Assembly (NCBI RefSeq): GCF_947172395.1
Contig: NC_069083.1
Span: forward strand, 11,688,501 to 11,752,500
Reading direction: 5' to 3'
Length of the DNA: 64,000 bases
Origin: Bicyclus anynana
Taxonomy: Eukaryota > Arthropoda > Insecta > Lepidoptera > Nymphalidae
A model generated the notes under the pieces. The model searched no databases, had not been told where the DNA came from, and saw only the letters and a program-made list of their open reading frames with translations. Both the position numbers and the translations under genes were made by a program. This document shows, piece by piece, positions 32,276 to 42,973 of the stretch (position 1 is its first letter; the number at the start of each line of letters is the position of its first letter).

Positions 32276-32912
32276 ACAAATTCCACTCGAATATCACGGA
32301 AATCAATTAAGTATAAAAATATTAACAATTATTTTATATTTTTAGAAGTAGAAAAATTAAACCATAACAAGACGACCTCAAATGTACCTACAGATTTGAA
32401 TCCTGACGAATAAAATATAACAGAAAGAAACAAACATAAATAATAATATTTCTGAATATCTCGTCCAAAAATTTGTTATCTCGCAGAATACGAGTAGATC
32501 ACTCGAAATACAATAACAACAAGAATTCCAAGAGATAGGGACAGTTTAACGCCTGAATAATAAAACCATGTACAATGCGGACTGGGTTTCAAGTGACAGT
32601 AATAAAAAGGAACAAAACGGGGCCACAGTTGAGCGTCACAATGACGTTCTAGACACGGTGTCAAGCGCAGAAAATTATGTCCATTCAGCAGCGAGCGGGG
32701 ATTAAGCGGAACGAGCCATCTTCAGACTTGACTTACGACTCCCCGGGTAACGACAGACAAGTTTAAGCATCCCACTCAGTACATAATACACGCTCGTTAA
32801 TTGAATTGCACGCTCATACTTATATTAAACTGGTTGAAAATATTTCATCGATAAACTCTCGAATGATGGGATATACGATGTTGACATATTCGTCAATTAA
32901 TTAATACTTTTT
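32276..32912. other. AT-rich sequence, nothing recognised
   Basis: No repeat or gene seen. Confidence 0.4.
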
Positions 32913-33564
32913 GATGTGAAACATCTATAGTAGGGGAGCCCGGGATGCTAAATTTGCAGTTACTTGAGCGTCATTGAGACCGATTACATTTGGTAGATTA
33001 AGTTATAGGAAGAATAAATGGTTATTTACTTTTTCCGCTTTTAGCGGTGGAAAAAAAACTACAGATTTTTAAAACAATTTTTATTACTTTGGCTTACTGA
33101 AATTGTAAGAAAATTTTAGCGATTAATTAGGAGATTATTTCCTCAAAAATAAGTAAAAAATTAATCGCACTCGTACCTCGAGCACTTAAATATAAGGGTT
33201 TAATTTTGTAACTTTGAAACCCTCCCATTCCATTACGTTACGCTCAAATCGTCAGATTTCCGAAATGTGCAGTTTTTAGCTATCAACTCACCTACCTTAT
33301 CTTAATCTGACGTGCTGGTTGAGTATTTATGAAGTTATTTTTTTTTTTTGGTTGCCCTAAACGTACCCACCAATATTAAGGGCTCATACTCGGTGGAGGT
33401 ACTCGACAAAGTGTAAGGTATAGTCCCTTATGTTTATCTGCCGCGCTCGAGTAACTGCAAAAATCCCCTCTTCGGCTCCTCTACTACTATAGCCGCACGT
33501 AAAACCGATTTCTGGCGTGGCGACGCATGCCGTGGCAACGCGTTGCCATGCTATATGATGATAT

Positions 33565-33780
33565 ATATCATCATCATCATCATTATCAACCCATATTAGG
33601 GTCACTGCTGAGCTCGAGTCTCCTCTCAGAATGAGAGAGGTTAGGCCAATAGTCCACCACGCTGGCCCAATGCGGATTGGCAGACTTCACACACGCAGAT
33701 AATTAGGAAAATTCTCTGGTATGCAGGTTTCCTCACGATGTTTTCCTTCACCATTTGAGACATGTGATATTTATTTTTTT
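33565..33780 (-). mobile_element. SINE-3, headless, nested in element J
   Basis: ATCATCATCATTATCAACCC tail, GAGAGGTTAGGCCAATAGTC, TTCTCTGGTATGCAGGTTTC, CATTTGAGACATGTGATATT. Confidence 0.75.
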
Positions 33781-33813
33781 AATATGTATACATGTATACA
33801 GATACAGATATAT

Positions 33814-33845
33814 ATACTGTATATATATATATATATATATATACA
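33814..33845. repeat. (TA)n microsatellite
   Basis: Run of TATATA in element J, embedded in a longer ACTGTATATA/TATATACAGT palindrome. Confidence 0.8.
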
Positions 33846-33889
33846 GTCTATATGAAGTAGTGTGTACGGTGTGGCGACACACTTATAAT

Positions 33890-34028
33890 TGATATATAAT
33901 GTATAAATACACACAGACACTGGAAAAAACCCATGTTCATCACACAAATATTTTCCAGTTGTGGGAATCGAACCCACGGCCGTGGATGCAGAAAGCAGGG
34001 TCACTACCCACTGCGCCACACGGCCGTC
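33890..34028 (-). mobile_element. SINE-2, 3'-truncated
   Basis: GACGGCCGTGTGGCGCAGTG and GTGGGTTCGATTCCC on the minus strand, best-preserved head of this family here; the palindromic 3' end is missing. Confidence 0.75.
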
Positions 34029-34104
34029 AATTGAAATGAAATAGGATACCTATTGAAAATTGCAATGACAAGTGTATATGAAAATAATGTAAATTGCAAT
34101 CCTA

Positions 34105-34303
34105 TCCTACTAATATTATAAACGCGAAAGTTTGTATGGATATTTGGATGTTTGTTTGGATGTTTGTTACTCTTTAACGCCGCTACTACTTGAGCGATTT
34201 GACTGAAATTTGGAATGGAAATAGAATCTACTCTGGATTAACATATATGCGACTTTTTATCCCGGAAAAATCCTTGCTTCTCGACAGATTTGTGAAAAAC
34301 TAA
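34105..34303 (+). mobile_element. HelA, 3' tip lost
   Basis: A|TCCTACTAATATTATAAACG; interior ATTTGGAATGGAAATAGAAT; ends after GATTTGTGAAAAACTAA. Confidence 0.7.
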
Positions 34304-34453
34304 CTATTGTTCCGATGGTTGGTTCATCAATAGTCCTACAGCGTAAAAAAATGTTTTATTAAGTTTTTTTTATAACAAACCCGCCGATGACTCGCGGTTT
34401 CACCCACTTAGTTCCCGTTACTATTGTTCTATGTCAATTAACAATTTTTTTTT

Positions 34454-34798
34454 AACCGCCCGCGACTTCGTCCGCGTGAAATTCGATGTAAACTTTCTAC
34501 CTACCTACCCTACCCCTACACTACCCCTAATTTGTTTTGTCATAAGAACCTTCTCCTGACTATAACAAACACAAAAAAAATTGTGAAATCGGTCCAATCG
34601 TTCACGCGTGATAGCGTGACCAAGGGATATATGGATCCATTTATTCCGTTTTCCGGCAATTACTTGAATTTTTCTCGCCGTAAAAACCATCCTAGAACTT
34701 CAATCAACATTTTAAAAAAATAATTGGCCAAATTGGTCCAGGCGTTGTTGAGTTATGCGCTTACCAACGCATTTTGCGATTCATTTTTATATTATAGA
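34454..34798 (-). mobile_element. HelE, short minisatellite form
   Basis: GCCCGCGACTTCGTCCGCGT (tip lost), a 30-base CTACCCTACCCCTAC array, AAGAACCTTCTCCTGAC, GGTCCAGGCGTTGTTGAG, ending TATATTATAGA|T. A HelD scrap (GGTTTCACCCACTTAGTTCC) lies just left at 34395. Confidence 0.65.
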
Positions 34799-35345
34799 TT
34801 TTTAATGTAAAACGTTGTATTGAACATATCTGAAATATATCTGTTTTCTATCGTACCTAATATTATACAAATTTATCACCTTATCACTTATAATATATAA
34901 TAAATTATATATTATACTTACATAATATAAATTCGAATTCAAACAAATCACCAAAAATACATAGAATGATTTATTACCAAATATACGAGTATGTTCAATG
35001 CGGTATTGTATTCATTAATTTGCTTTGATGCATAATCCATTTGCGATAACGAAAATCAAAGTCGTTATAATACGTTTAGTGTATGTACGTCGAATTACAA
35101 ACCACACAAATACAATATTTGCCGAATTATTATCACTGAACGTAGTGGCCATTTCGCACAGCGGTATTGGGAATTTGTTTAATTACCGATGACCTCATTA
35201 CGAATATTAATTTTAAGAAAATAATAAATATTTATGAAAAGATGTAAAGTTGAGCGCTTAAAGGTCATTGTATTGAATTTTGATGAATATGAAAATTAAA
35301 TTGCTTCAATTATGCAGACTTAATTAAATTATAAGTGGTATTAAA
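34799..35345. other. AT-rich sequence, nothing recognised
   Basis: No repeat or gene seen. Confidence 0.45.
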
Positions 35346-36148
35346 TAATGACTCAACTGCGGTTCGCGGACGATGTAGTCATCATGGCACAGACTCTGGA
35401 TGACCTTAGTACCATGCTCAATGACCTCAGCAGCGTTTCTCAACAGGTGGGCCTGAAAATGAACATGGGCAAAACAAAAATAATGTGTAATGCTCATGTA
35501 TCGCTCCACCCAGTTATAGTTGAGAACGCTGCACTCGAAATTGTAGACGAATACATATACCTAGGACATATGATCCAGTTAGGTAGGTCCAATTTCGAGA
35601 AAGAGGTGAACCGTCGAATCGTACTCGGCTGGGCTGTATTCGGGAAACTTTGCGACATCTTTTCGTCCGAAATTCCTCAGTGCCTGAAGACAAAAGTCTT
35701 CGAACAGTGCGTGTTGCCAGTGATGACCTATGGTTCCGAGACTTGGTCGCTAACTATGGGCCTCATAAGAAGGCTCAGAGTCACACAGCGGGCGATGGAA
35801 CGAGCTATGTTAGGAGTATCTCTGCGTGATCGAATCAGAAATGAGGAGATCCGCAGAAAACCAAAGTCACCGTCATAGCTCAACGAGTTGCGAAGCTGAA
35901 GTGGCAATGGGCGGGGCACATAGTGCGAAGAGCCGATGGACGTTGGGGTCCCAAAGTGCTGGAATGGCGACCCCGCACTAGTAAGCGCAGTGTTGGCCGA
36001 CCCCCCACCAGGTGGACTGACGACATCAAGCGAGTCGCAGGGATTCACTGGATGCAGGTGGCTCAGTATCGTGATGTTTGGAAGTCCCTACAAAAGGCCT
36101 ATGTCCTGCAGTGGACGTCCATCGGCTGATATGATGATGATGATGATT
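35346..36148 (+). mobile_element. RTE-a LINE, 5'-truncated, best copy (RT C-terminal half and 3' end)
   Basis: A 176-codon frame (35348-35878) opens at the RT active-site strand (LRFADDVVIMA, FADD in place of YADD), then LGLKMN-type QVGLKMNMGKTKIM, YIYLGHMIQL and CVLPVMTYGSETWSL, the standard order of RTE/Jockey-like thumb regions. One base is missing near 35865 compared with the copy at 49516; the frame resumes at about 35870 with VRRADGRWGP-like sequence and WTDDIKRVAG to a TGA at 36127-36129, followed by an ATGATGATG tail. No endonuclease or N-terminal RT motifs are present, so the copy cannot move itself. Clade assignment (RTE) rests on the C-terminal domain layout and microsatellite tail. 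Confidence 0.85.
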
Positions 36149-36325
36149 AATAATACTCAATTATAATAAGATTTGAGTTACAATTAGGGCAGATCATACA
36201 TGTCTACAACATTTGCCGACACGAGTTTCTTGTTAAAAATAAATGGTGAATTATTTGGATACGGAAATGCTCTTTAATGGGCTATACAACACTGAAATCT
36301 CGGTTTTAGATATACTCGTAATTAT
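36149..36325. other. AT-rich sequence, nothing recognised
   Basis: No repeat or gene seen. Confidence 0.4.
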
Positions 36326-36460
36326 AATTTTACTTATATTAAAAAGCTGAAGAGTTTGCCAGGTTGAACGCTCTAATATCAGGAACTACTTGTTCCAATT
36401 GAAAAATCATTTCAGAGCGTATAGCTAGCTCATCATTTTAAAAAGGCTATCTAGCATAAG
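36326..36460 (+). mobile_element. HelB, decayed
   Basis: AAAGCTGAAGAGTTTGCCAG, AATATCAGGAACTACTTGTT and a worn AAAGGCTATCTAGCATAAGG. Confidence 0.45.
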
Positions 36461-37317
36461 GCTGTGTACGCCATACATATTATAAGCGAGTGGAATCGCG
36501 GGACATAGCTTATGTACTACAATAAAGTTAACATTGTACTTCACAGTGATAATAATACCTAATTAACAGAAAGGGTACCAAACAATACACCATTTATTTT
36601 TAACAAGAAACTCGTGTCAGCAAATGATGTAGATAATGGCAAAGTTTACAGAAAAGGTTGAGCCGCATTAACAGCTAAACGGACATTCCGAAAAGGAGGT
36701 TCGAATAACGGAGACAGAAGTAAGAAGGGGCCGGATAATGTCCTCTGGCACTAATTAAAACTTTGGAAAGAGCGAGAAAAAGGGGTTGAGAAATATGGCG
36801 TTCGACGGATAGTAATGGCACTGCGGGCTCGCTTAATTTCCTCAGTTTTTCTTTCAGCGGATACGAATTAGAATATTAAAGGCGTCGCAACCATTAGAGG
36901 ACGAATTTTTCATTCTATATTAATCTGTGGTAGCCACGGCGGCGGCGGCCTTTTAGCCGGCGTACCGCGCAAGTGAATAATCGTTTTTCTTGGCTTTCAA
37001 TTCTATTTGGCTGCACAAAGCGAGGACTTCGAGTTATATGGGTGAATTTCCACCTTGTTCATTCATCTGTGTCTGCCATTTTCATGATTTTTATTGAATT
37101 AAGTAACGTAATGTTTGTTTAACTCATTGATATTGGAGTAGTAAGGATACGATTAGACTATGAGGTCCCGGAATATAAAGAAAAGATTAAATAAAATCAT
37201 TATAAGTTCTGGTTTAAGAAAACTGTAGATCAATAGGACATCAAAATATATTTTTTATTTTTGTTTAAGAAGCCCTCCTAAAATTGTTGAGGATACCTAG
37301 ATTTATGTAGATTTATG
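36461..37317. other. Unassigned; GC-rich stretch 36650-37030
   Basis: GAGCCGCATTAACAGCTAAA to GGCGGCGGCGGCCTTTTAGC is unusually GC-rich, has no sibling in the window and no frame above 60 codons; candidate regulatory element. Confidence 0.35.
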
Positions 37318-37619
37318 TATTTTTTTTTATTCTTTACAAGTTAGCCCTTGACTACAATCTCACCTGATAGTAACCGATGATGCAATCTAAGCTGGAAGCG
37401 GGCTAACTTGTTACGGGTAGGATATAAATCCACACCCCTGTCGGTTTCTACACGACATCGTAGCGGTACGTCTTTGCCGGTAGGGTGGTAATTAGCCTGA
37501 AGCCTCCCACCAGCCAGATCTGAACCAATCATGAAAACCTCAATCGGCCCAGACCAGGGATTGAACCCAAGACCTCCGTCTTGTTAACCGCTCACGCCAC
37601 TGTGCCACGGAGGCCGTCA
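37318..37619 (-). mobile_element. SINE-1, near full length
   Basis: TTTATTCTTTACAAGTTAGC tail to TGCCACGGAGGCCGTCA head, with a 30-base loss in the body (CATCGTAGCGGTACGTC). Confidence 0.75.
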
Positions 37620-38049
37620 AAATTACCTATTAAAACAACAAAAGAGTCTCGTCTAAAAATCATCAAAGACAAACTCTTTTCAGAATTCAGAACTTAAAAG
37701 CTGAAATAACCATTTTAAGAACAGATAGAATAACATCCATTGTCTCAATATTTCAATCTTGAGGTGGTCCGCCTTGTTTTTTCCGAGATCAAAAAGGAAG
37801 TAGCGTATTAATTAATCCCCTCATCAATCATTGCCACTTTCACCCTTAATGCTGGCGTCATTCACATTGTTACAAGTCAACAGAATCTGGCGAAAAATAA
37901 AAGTTACTGTTATTTCCCCTTTTATTAATCGTGGGGTATTGCGTTGGGTCGAATATTACGCACGTATATTATTACTTCTCACCCGATGGCATGCGCTAGG
38001 GTTAACTAGGGTAGGCACTTTACTTGCAAATTATTATTATCAATAATTA
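37620..38049. other. AT-rich sequence, nothing recognised
   Basis: No repeat or gene seen. Confidence 0.4.
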
Positions 38050-38212
38050 TTGTCAGGGCTAGATCTCCTTATTTAGTTTCGACCCACCACGCTGCTCCAG
38101 TGCAGGATTGTATGACAATTGGAAATTGTTTAATAAACCTTTAATAAGCACTATCACCTTATGATTATAATCGGGACTGACGGCTTAACGTGATCTCCGA
38201 GGTACAGGGGTG
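38050..38212 (-). mobile_element. SINE-4 3' part
   Basis: CGACCCACCACGCTGCTCCA, CGACGGCTTAACGTGATCTC and GAGGTACAGGGGTGTCA in reverse. Confidence 0.5.
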
Positions 38213-38600
38213 TCATCATCATCGTCGTCATTAACAGCCAATGGAAGTCCACATAGCTAGCACATAGGCCTTTTGTAGGGACTTCCAAACAACACCATAC
38301 TGAGCCACCTGCATCCAGCGAATCCCTGCGACTCGCTTGATGTCGTCAGTCTACCTGGTGGGGGGTCGACCAACACTGCGCTTTCTAGTGCGGGGTCGCC
38401 ATTCCCACTTTGGGACCCCAACGTCCATCGGCTCTTCGAACTATGTACCCCGCCTATTGCTACTTCAGCTTCGTAACTCGTTGAGCTATGTTGGTGACTT
38501 TGGTTCTTCTGCAGATCTCCTCATTTTTGATTCGATCACGCAGAGATACTCCTAACATAGCTCGTTCCATAGCTCGCTGTGTGACTCTCTGTACCTAAAT
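38213..38600 (-). mobile_element. RTE-a 3' end
   Basis: CATCATCATCGTCGTCATTA tail, ATAGGCCTTTTGTAGGGACT, CGCTTGATGTCGTCAGTC, GTGCGGGGTCGCCATTCC, up to GCTCGTTCCATAGCTCGCTG. Confidence 0.8.
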
Positions 38601-39030
38601 AGTAATATTAAATTACGTCAACCTTCAGATATGGACTAAATCCTGGAAATTATTTTATCAGATAATGTAATTCGGCGATCGTTCCAATATCAAAATTCAG
38701 CGACGACATATTTAATACAGTTAAGGAAGTATTGAAGAAAATCAATAATCTCAGTCAAAGTTTATATTGGTCCCCTTCAGACGGACAACGAGATGGGAGG
38801 AAAACGTTTTGCTATTTCAGGGCAATCTTTTGACATCCGGTCGAGGCACGAGCCAGGCAATTAACTACGGGAAGTTCTCTAATGGTGTATACAGACGTAA
38901 ACGTAATTCTCTAGTCGAAAGCGTCCCGAAACCCATAAGGTCATTACTTTTAATGGATCATTATGATGAATTAATTATTAAGTTTCGCAACTTTAAAGTT
39001 TACAGCAATAAAATTACTATATTTCTATAG
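38601..39030. other. AT-rich sequence, nothing recognised
   Basis: An 87-codon frame at 38767-39030 has no recognisable features. Confidence 0.4.
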
Positions 39031-39480
39031 TCGTGATAGCCCAGTGGATCAAAATCTTTGGCTAGAGCTTGGAACGACGAAAAGTTATTAGTCAACTAGA
39101 TCAACATCTTCCAAGGATACGATTACCACAATTTAGTTTAGTACATGTCGCAATACTTACCTATAAAGACTGAAGAGACCTAAGTGGATATGAGCTCTGC
39201 TTTCGATTCGGAGGGCGCAGGTTCTAATCCGGTTCGGGGCATGCCCCTCCAACTTTTCAGTTGTGTGCATTTTAAGAAATTAAATGTCACGTGTCTCAAA
39301 CGGTGGACGAAAAACATCGTGAGGAAATACATACCAGAGAATTTTCTTATTATTCTCTGCGTGTGTGAAATCTGCCAATCCGCATTAAGCCAGCGTGGTG
39401 GACTATGGCCTAACCCCTCTCATTCTGAGAGGAGACTCGTCCTCAACAGTGAGCCGAATATGGGTTGTTAGTGATGATAG
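39031..39480 (+). mobile_element. SINE-3, split by a 133-bp insertion
   Basis: TCGTGATAGCCCAGTGGAT stops at 39049 and resumes at 39183 with AGTGGATATGAGCTCTGCTT. The rest is complete to GAATATGGGTTGTTAGTGAT. Confidence 0.7.
39050..39182. mobile_element. 133-bp insertion in SINE-3 with 7-bp direct repeats
   Basis: Flanked by AGTGGAT at 39043-39049 and 39183-39189. Content (AAAATCTTTGGCTAGAGCTT ... GACTGAAGAGACCTA) not recognised, no terminal inverted repeats. Confidence 0.5.
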
Positions 39481-40012
39481 TGATGACCAAACAAAAAAGA
39501 CGTTAATTACAATATCCTTAACAGTTAAATCAACAAGTTTAATAAATGTACCCAATCAAGTAGTTGCAAAGTGGAGCTCATTGAAACTTCGTACAAATGG
39601 ACCGCGCAAATTACTTTGCGGATTGTTTTTATGCTTCCGAACGGCTTCGAACCCTTTTACTTTAGGGCCCTTGACACGCATTACATCAATTGTTGTCTTA
39701 CCAACAAATAATGTTATCGAATTATGTTTACATACATGTACAAGTCTTGTATGTACTGTTAAAATACACTACGGCGAAAACAAAAGGAAGGGGAGATTTT
39801 CGCAGTCTACGTACCTATGTATTTACGTATATTCATTCGTTGTAACTATTATTTGTTTCTATATTGAATGTAATTCGATTTGTCACTAGGGCTTGAGTTA
39901 CGGATTTTTTTTAAGTTGAGAAAACAATTGATGATTTGATGATTTTTTTAAGTAAAAGTTGAATGAACAAATAATCATCCTGATTAAAAACGATTTTTTA
40001 CCTTTAACAGAT
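39481..40012. other. Unassigned sequence, moderately GC-balanced
   Basis: A 164-codon frame (39395-39889) starts inside SINE-3 and runs through; it has no domain or splice support and is not called as a gene. Confidence 0.4.
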
Positions 40013-40206
40013 CAACATTTTGCAGGATATGCAAGGAAATATTTCAAATTGGCCCGCTATCATCCTTTCAAGACAAATATTCCTTTTCCCCTCCCAATAG
40101 TCGGAAAAGTCTGTGTTAGGAGTGGCTTCGACATTAGACCAGTGGTCGGGAATCAAACCACCACCTCTCGGTGATGAGCCCTTTACCACTGAGCTATTGA
40201 CTTATC
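40013..40206 (-). mobile_element. SINE-5, single copy
   Basis: Minus strand GTCAATAGCTCAGTGGTAAA (box A) and GTGGTTTGATTCCCGACCAC (box B), then GGGAGGGGAAAAGGAATATT. The head resembles a tRNA but the anticodon arm is not a clean fold. Confidence 0.6.
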
Positions 40207-40424
40207 TTTGAATTATCAAAAAATAAAAACATTCATTCTTAATTTTTTTAAGTTAAAAAATTTCAGTTGGGTTTGACCCCATTCCTAAAATAGTCTTAAT
40301 GAGTGTGTTAACAGATTAGAGGTTACATAATACGGCAATTATTATATGAAAAAAAAGGAATTTCCTCAAGTCAACGAATCAGTCTAAAGCCTTGAACCTA
40401 GTTTTGCGAAAACTAATATTGGCC

Positions 40425-40733
40425 TTGCCGTGATAGCCCAGTGGATATGACCTCTGCCTCCGATTCCAGAGGGTGTGGGTTCGAATTCAGTCCGGGGCAT
40501 GCACCTCCAACTTTCCAGTTGTGTGCATTTTAAGAAATATCACGTGTCTCAAACAGTGAAGGAAAACATCGTGAGGAAACCTGCACACCAGAGAATTTCT
40601 TAATTCTGCGTGTGTGAAGTCTGCCAATGCGCATTGGGCCAGCGTGGTGGACGCCTAACCCCTCTCATTCTGAGAGGAGACTCGAGCTCAGCAGTGAGCC
40701 GTATATGGCTTGACAACGACGAATATTGGCCTT
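40425..40733 (+). mobile_element. SINE-3, complete, with perfect 12-bp target duplication
   Basis: AATATTGGCCTT at 40425-40436 and 40722-40733 brackets a 285-base element from GCCGTGATAGCCCAGTGGAT (boxes A and B intact) to GACAACGACG. This copy fixes the family's ends. Confidence 0.92.
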
Positions 40734-41115
40734 AAAAAGGATCTGAATACAAAAAAAAATCGTATTTACAAAAATCAGAAACATGAAATATATTCCAAAA
40801 TAAACCGTGTCAGCGGTTGTTTTTCCCGGTATGTTTATTGAAACATAATTTAAGGTTCAATCCAGTCGGCTCCAAAACACGCGAAACTCTCATAAGTTTA
40901 TTCAAACCAAAACAAGGTGTGCCCGTGTGAAATCTCATTTACGGAAATCCGTGGAAAAGTTGGCTCGGCTGCGGTTGGATATATTAGGTAAACAGGTGAA
41001 CGTACAGTGACACTAGGGAAATTTTATATCGAAAACATCCGAACATCCCTTAAAAGAACCTTTATTATTTGCAGTACTCGAAGATACTGATACTTACTGA
41101 TATTAACATAAAAAT
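40734..41115. other. AT-rich sequence, nothing recognised
   Basis: No repeat or gene seen. Confidence 0.4.
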
Positions 41116-41316
41116 GGAACCGACTTTAAAGACGTATTTTAGTTATTTTGATTTCAACACAAAATTACTAATTCATTTTCATGAAAACGAATCTGGAGAT
41201 ATAGTTTTCCAAACAAATAACGGTTTTTTTTTAATTGGTTAATAAATTACGAGGTAACAAACATTAAAAAATAAAATACGGGTCGAACCTTCTTCTTTTT
41301 TTGAACTCGGTTGAAA
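41116..41316. mobile_element. TIR element G, about 200 bp
   Basis: GGAACCGACTTTAAAGACG at the left and TTGAACTCGGTTGAAA at the right pair imperfectly; CGAACCTTCTTCTTTTTTTG matches the ends of the other G copies. Confidence 0.5.
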
Positions 41317-41508
41317 ATAAACTGCTGTCCTGCGGACTCATTACGAACCTATATTGATTACCTAAAGTGCTGACTGCTAAGTGCTTACCCTAGTCACAAA
41401 CCTTGTACACTCTACGAGGAATTGAGTGTTCACCTCCCCGCTCCTACGTGGGTTGGCGGGCTGATAGTGATAATTATTATCTGTAACGATTACCTACTAT
41501 CCTTCAAC
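41317..41508 (-). mobile_element. SINE-4 trace
   Basis: CCCCGCTCCTACGTGGGTTG and GCGGGCTGATAGTGATAA resemble the reverse SINE-4 tail; weak. Confidence 0.3.
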
Positions 41509-41690
41509 ACTTCATTTTCATCATTAACAGCCGATGGACCTCCACTGCTGAACATAGGCCTCTTGCATGGACTTCCATAAAAAACAGTCTCGAGCCGCCA
41601 GCATCCAGCGGCTCCCTGCAATACGCTTGAGGTCCTCAGTACTCAGAACATCGACCAACACTGCTCTTTCCGGCACGGAATCGCAATTTA
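41509..41690 (-). mobile_element. RTE-b 3' fragment
   Basis: TTCATCATTAACAGCCGATG, CATAGGCCTCTTGCATGGAC, GCCAGCATCCAGCGGCTCCC. Confidence 0.65.
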
Positions 41691-41700
41691 AACACTATTA

Positions 41701-41942
41701 AATTGTCATCATCATCATATCAGCCGTTGGACGTCCACTGCAGGACATAGGCCTTTTGTAGGGACTTCCAAACATCACGATACTGAGCCTTCTGCATCCA
41801 GCGAATCCCTGCGACTCGCTTGACGTCGTCAGTCCACCTGGTAGGGAGTTGGCCGACTCCCTACCAGGTGGACTGACGCTGCGCTTACTAGTGCGGGGTC
41901 GCCATTCCAGCACTTTGGGACCCCAACGTCCATCGGCTCTTA
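41701..41942 (-). mobile_element. RTE-a 3' fragment with an internal palindrome
   Basis: CATCATCATATCAGCCGTTG tail to CCCCAACGTCCATCGGCTCT. At 41828-41877 two perfect 22-base arms surround TGGCCG, replacing a few bases of the normal sequence. Confidence 0.8.
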
Positions 41943-42709
41943 AAATGTGAGTGCAATGAATAAGAAAATGAGCAATTTATGTGTCTTTTCTGAAATTAGC
42001 AGGTTTTCCTCGGAAAAAATTATGTCATCAGAAGACTAGCAAAGAACAGATTGAAATAAATTCATTGTTTTCGGTTTGTTTTTAAATATTCCTATATTTT
42101 TTAGCTAATGGAGGAATGATCTTTAATTATTGAAATAAAATTCAAAAATGGAAATAGCTTCATGGAAATTACAGTTAAATATTCAACGTCGCCGGGAAAA
42201 TAAAATATTTAATTAGCAAAGAGCAAGCAAAAGAAGATCTTGAATATATTCATAATTATTTAATTGTTTTGCTTATGATAAACAGAAGAACTTAAGTGCT
42301 GAAATAAACGAAAAATTGTCATTGCAATCGTCAAAAAAGATACTTTATATTACTAAAACTTAAAAGTATGGTTTAATTTGTTCTAGAATGTAAAAAGCCA
42401 TTAGGTTAGACAGGTAAACTCTATGAATAAATTACCGAAGGGCCAAATTTAGGCTATAATAATTACTTTACGCGCGCCCAAAAAAACTTTAAATATCCAA
42501 AAGATTTTAATAACGTGTTAATTATTATGTCCATAAAAGCAAACCTAAAGAGGGTTAGGGCTAATACAAAATTATCTACAGCATCAAGTTACACGAAAGC
42601 CCTTCCAAATAGCTATAAAAGTATAAAAAATGGCAGTTATTAAGATAAATATATTAGTGGTAAATAAATTAATTTTACGAAATTCATAACATTTTAGTTT
42701 TATTTAGTA
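41943..42709. other. AT-rich sequence, nothing recognised
   Basis: No repeat or gene seen. Confidence 0.45.
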
Positions 42710-42842
42710 CTAGCGGACGCCCACGACTTCGTCCGCGTGAAATTTAGTTTTTCACAAAGCCCACGGGTACCATGGACTTTTCCGGGATAAAAAGTAGCCT
42801 ATGTGTTAATACAGGCTATAATATATCTAAATTTTTTGTATT
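42710..42842 (-). mobile_element. HelA 3' half
   Basis: A|CTAGCGGACGCCCACGACTT to TTAATACAGGCTATAATATA; the 5' half is missing. A SINE-1 tail scrap (AGGTGAGATTGTATTCAAGG) follows at 42868-42912. Confidence 0.65.
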
Positions 42843-42973
42843 TTTAATATTTCAAAAGTTTCAGCTTTCAGGTGAGATTGTATTCAAGGACTAATTTGTA
42901 AATAATAAAAAACAACGTTTTACTCGACTAAAACCTTATTTCGCAACGTACTTAACCTACGGAACTACCCGTA

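Larger units (their letters stand above)
32913..33885. mobile_element. TIR element J, large copy interrupted by SINE-3
   Basis: GATGTGAAACATCTATAG start as at 22771, a longer interior (GGATGCTAAATTTGCAGTTA; GCTCGAGTAACTGCAAAAAT), then the shared GCGTGGCGACGCATGCCGTG segment. A SINE-3 insertion splits it at 33565-33780. After it CAGTCTATATGAAGTAGTGT and GGTGTGGCGACAC match the 22860-22900 region. The right TIR has been lost at a SINE-2 junction. Confidence 0.6.

Noticed and set aside
39395..39889. 164-codon open frame on +
   Set aside because: The first 30 codons are SINE-3 tail; the remainder has no domain, codon bias or splice signals.
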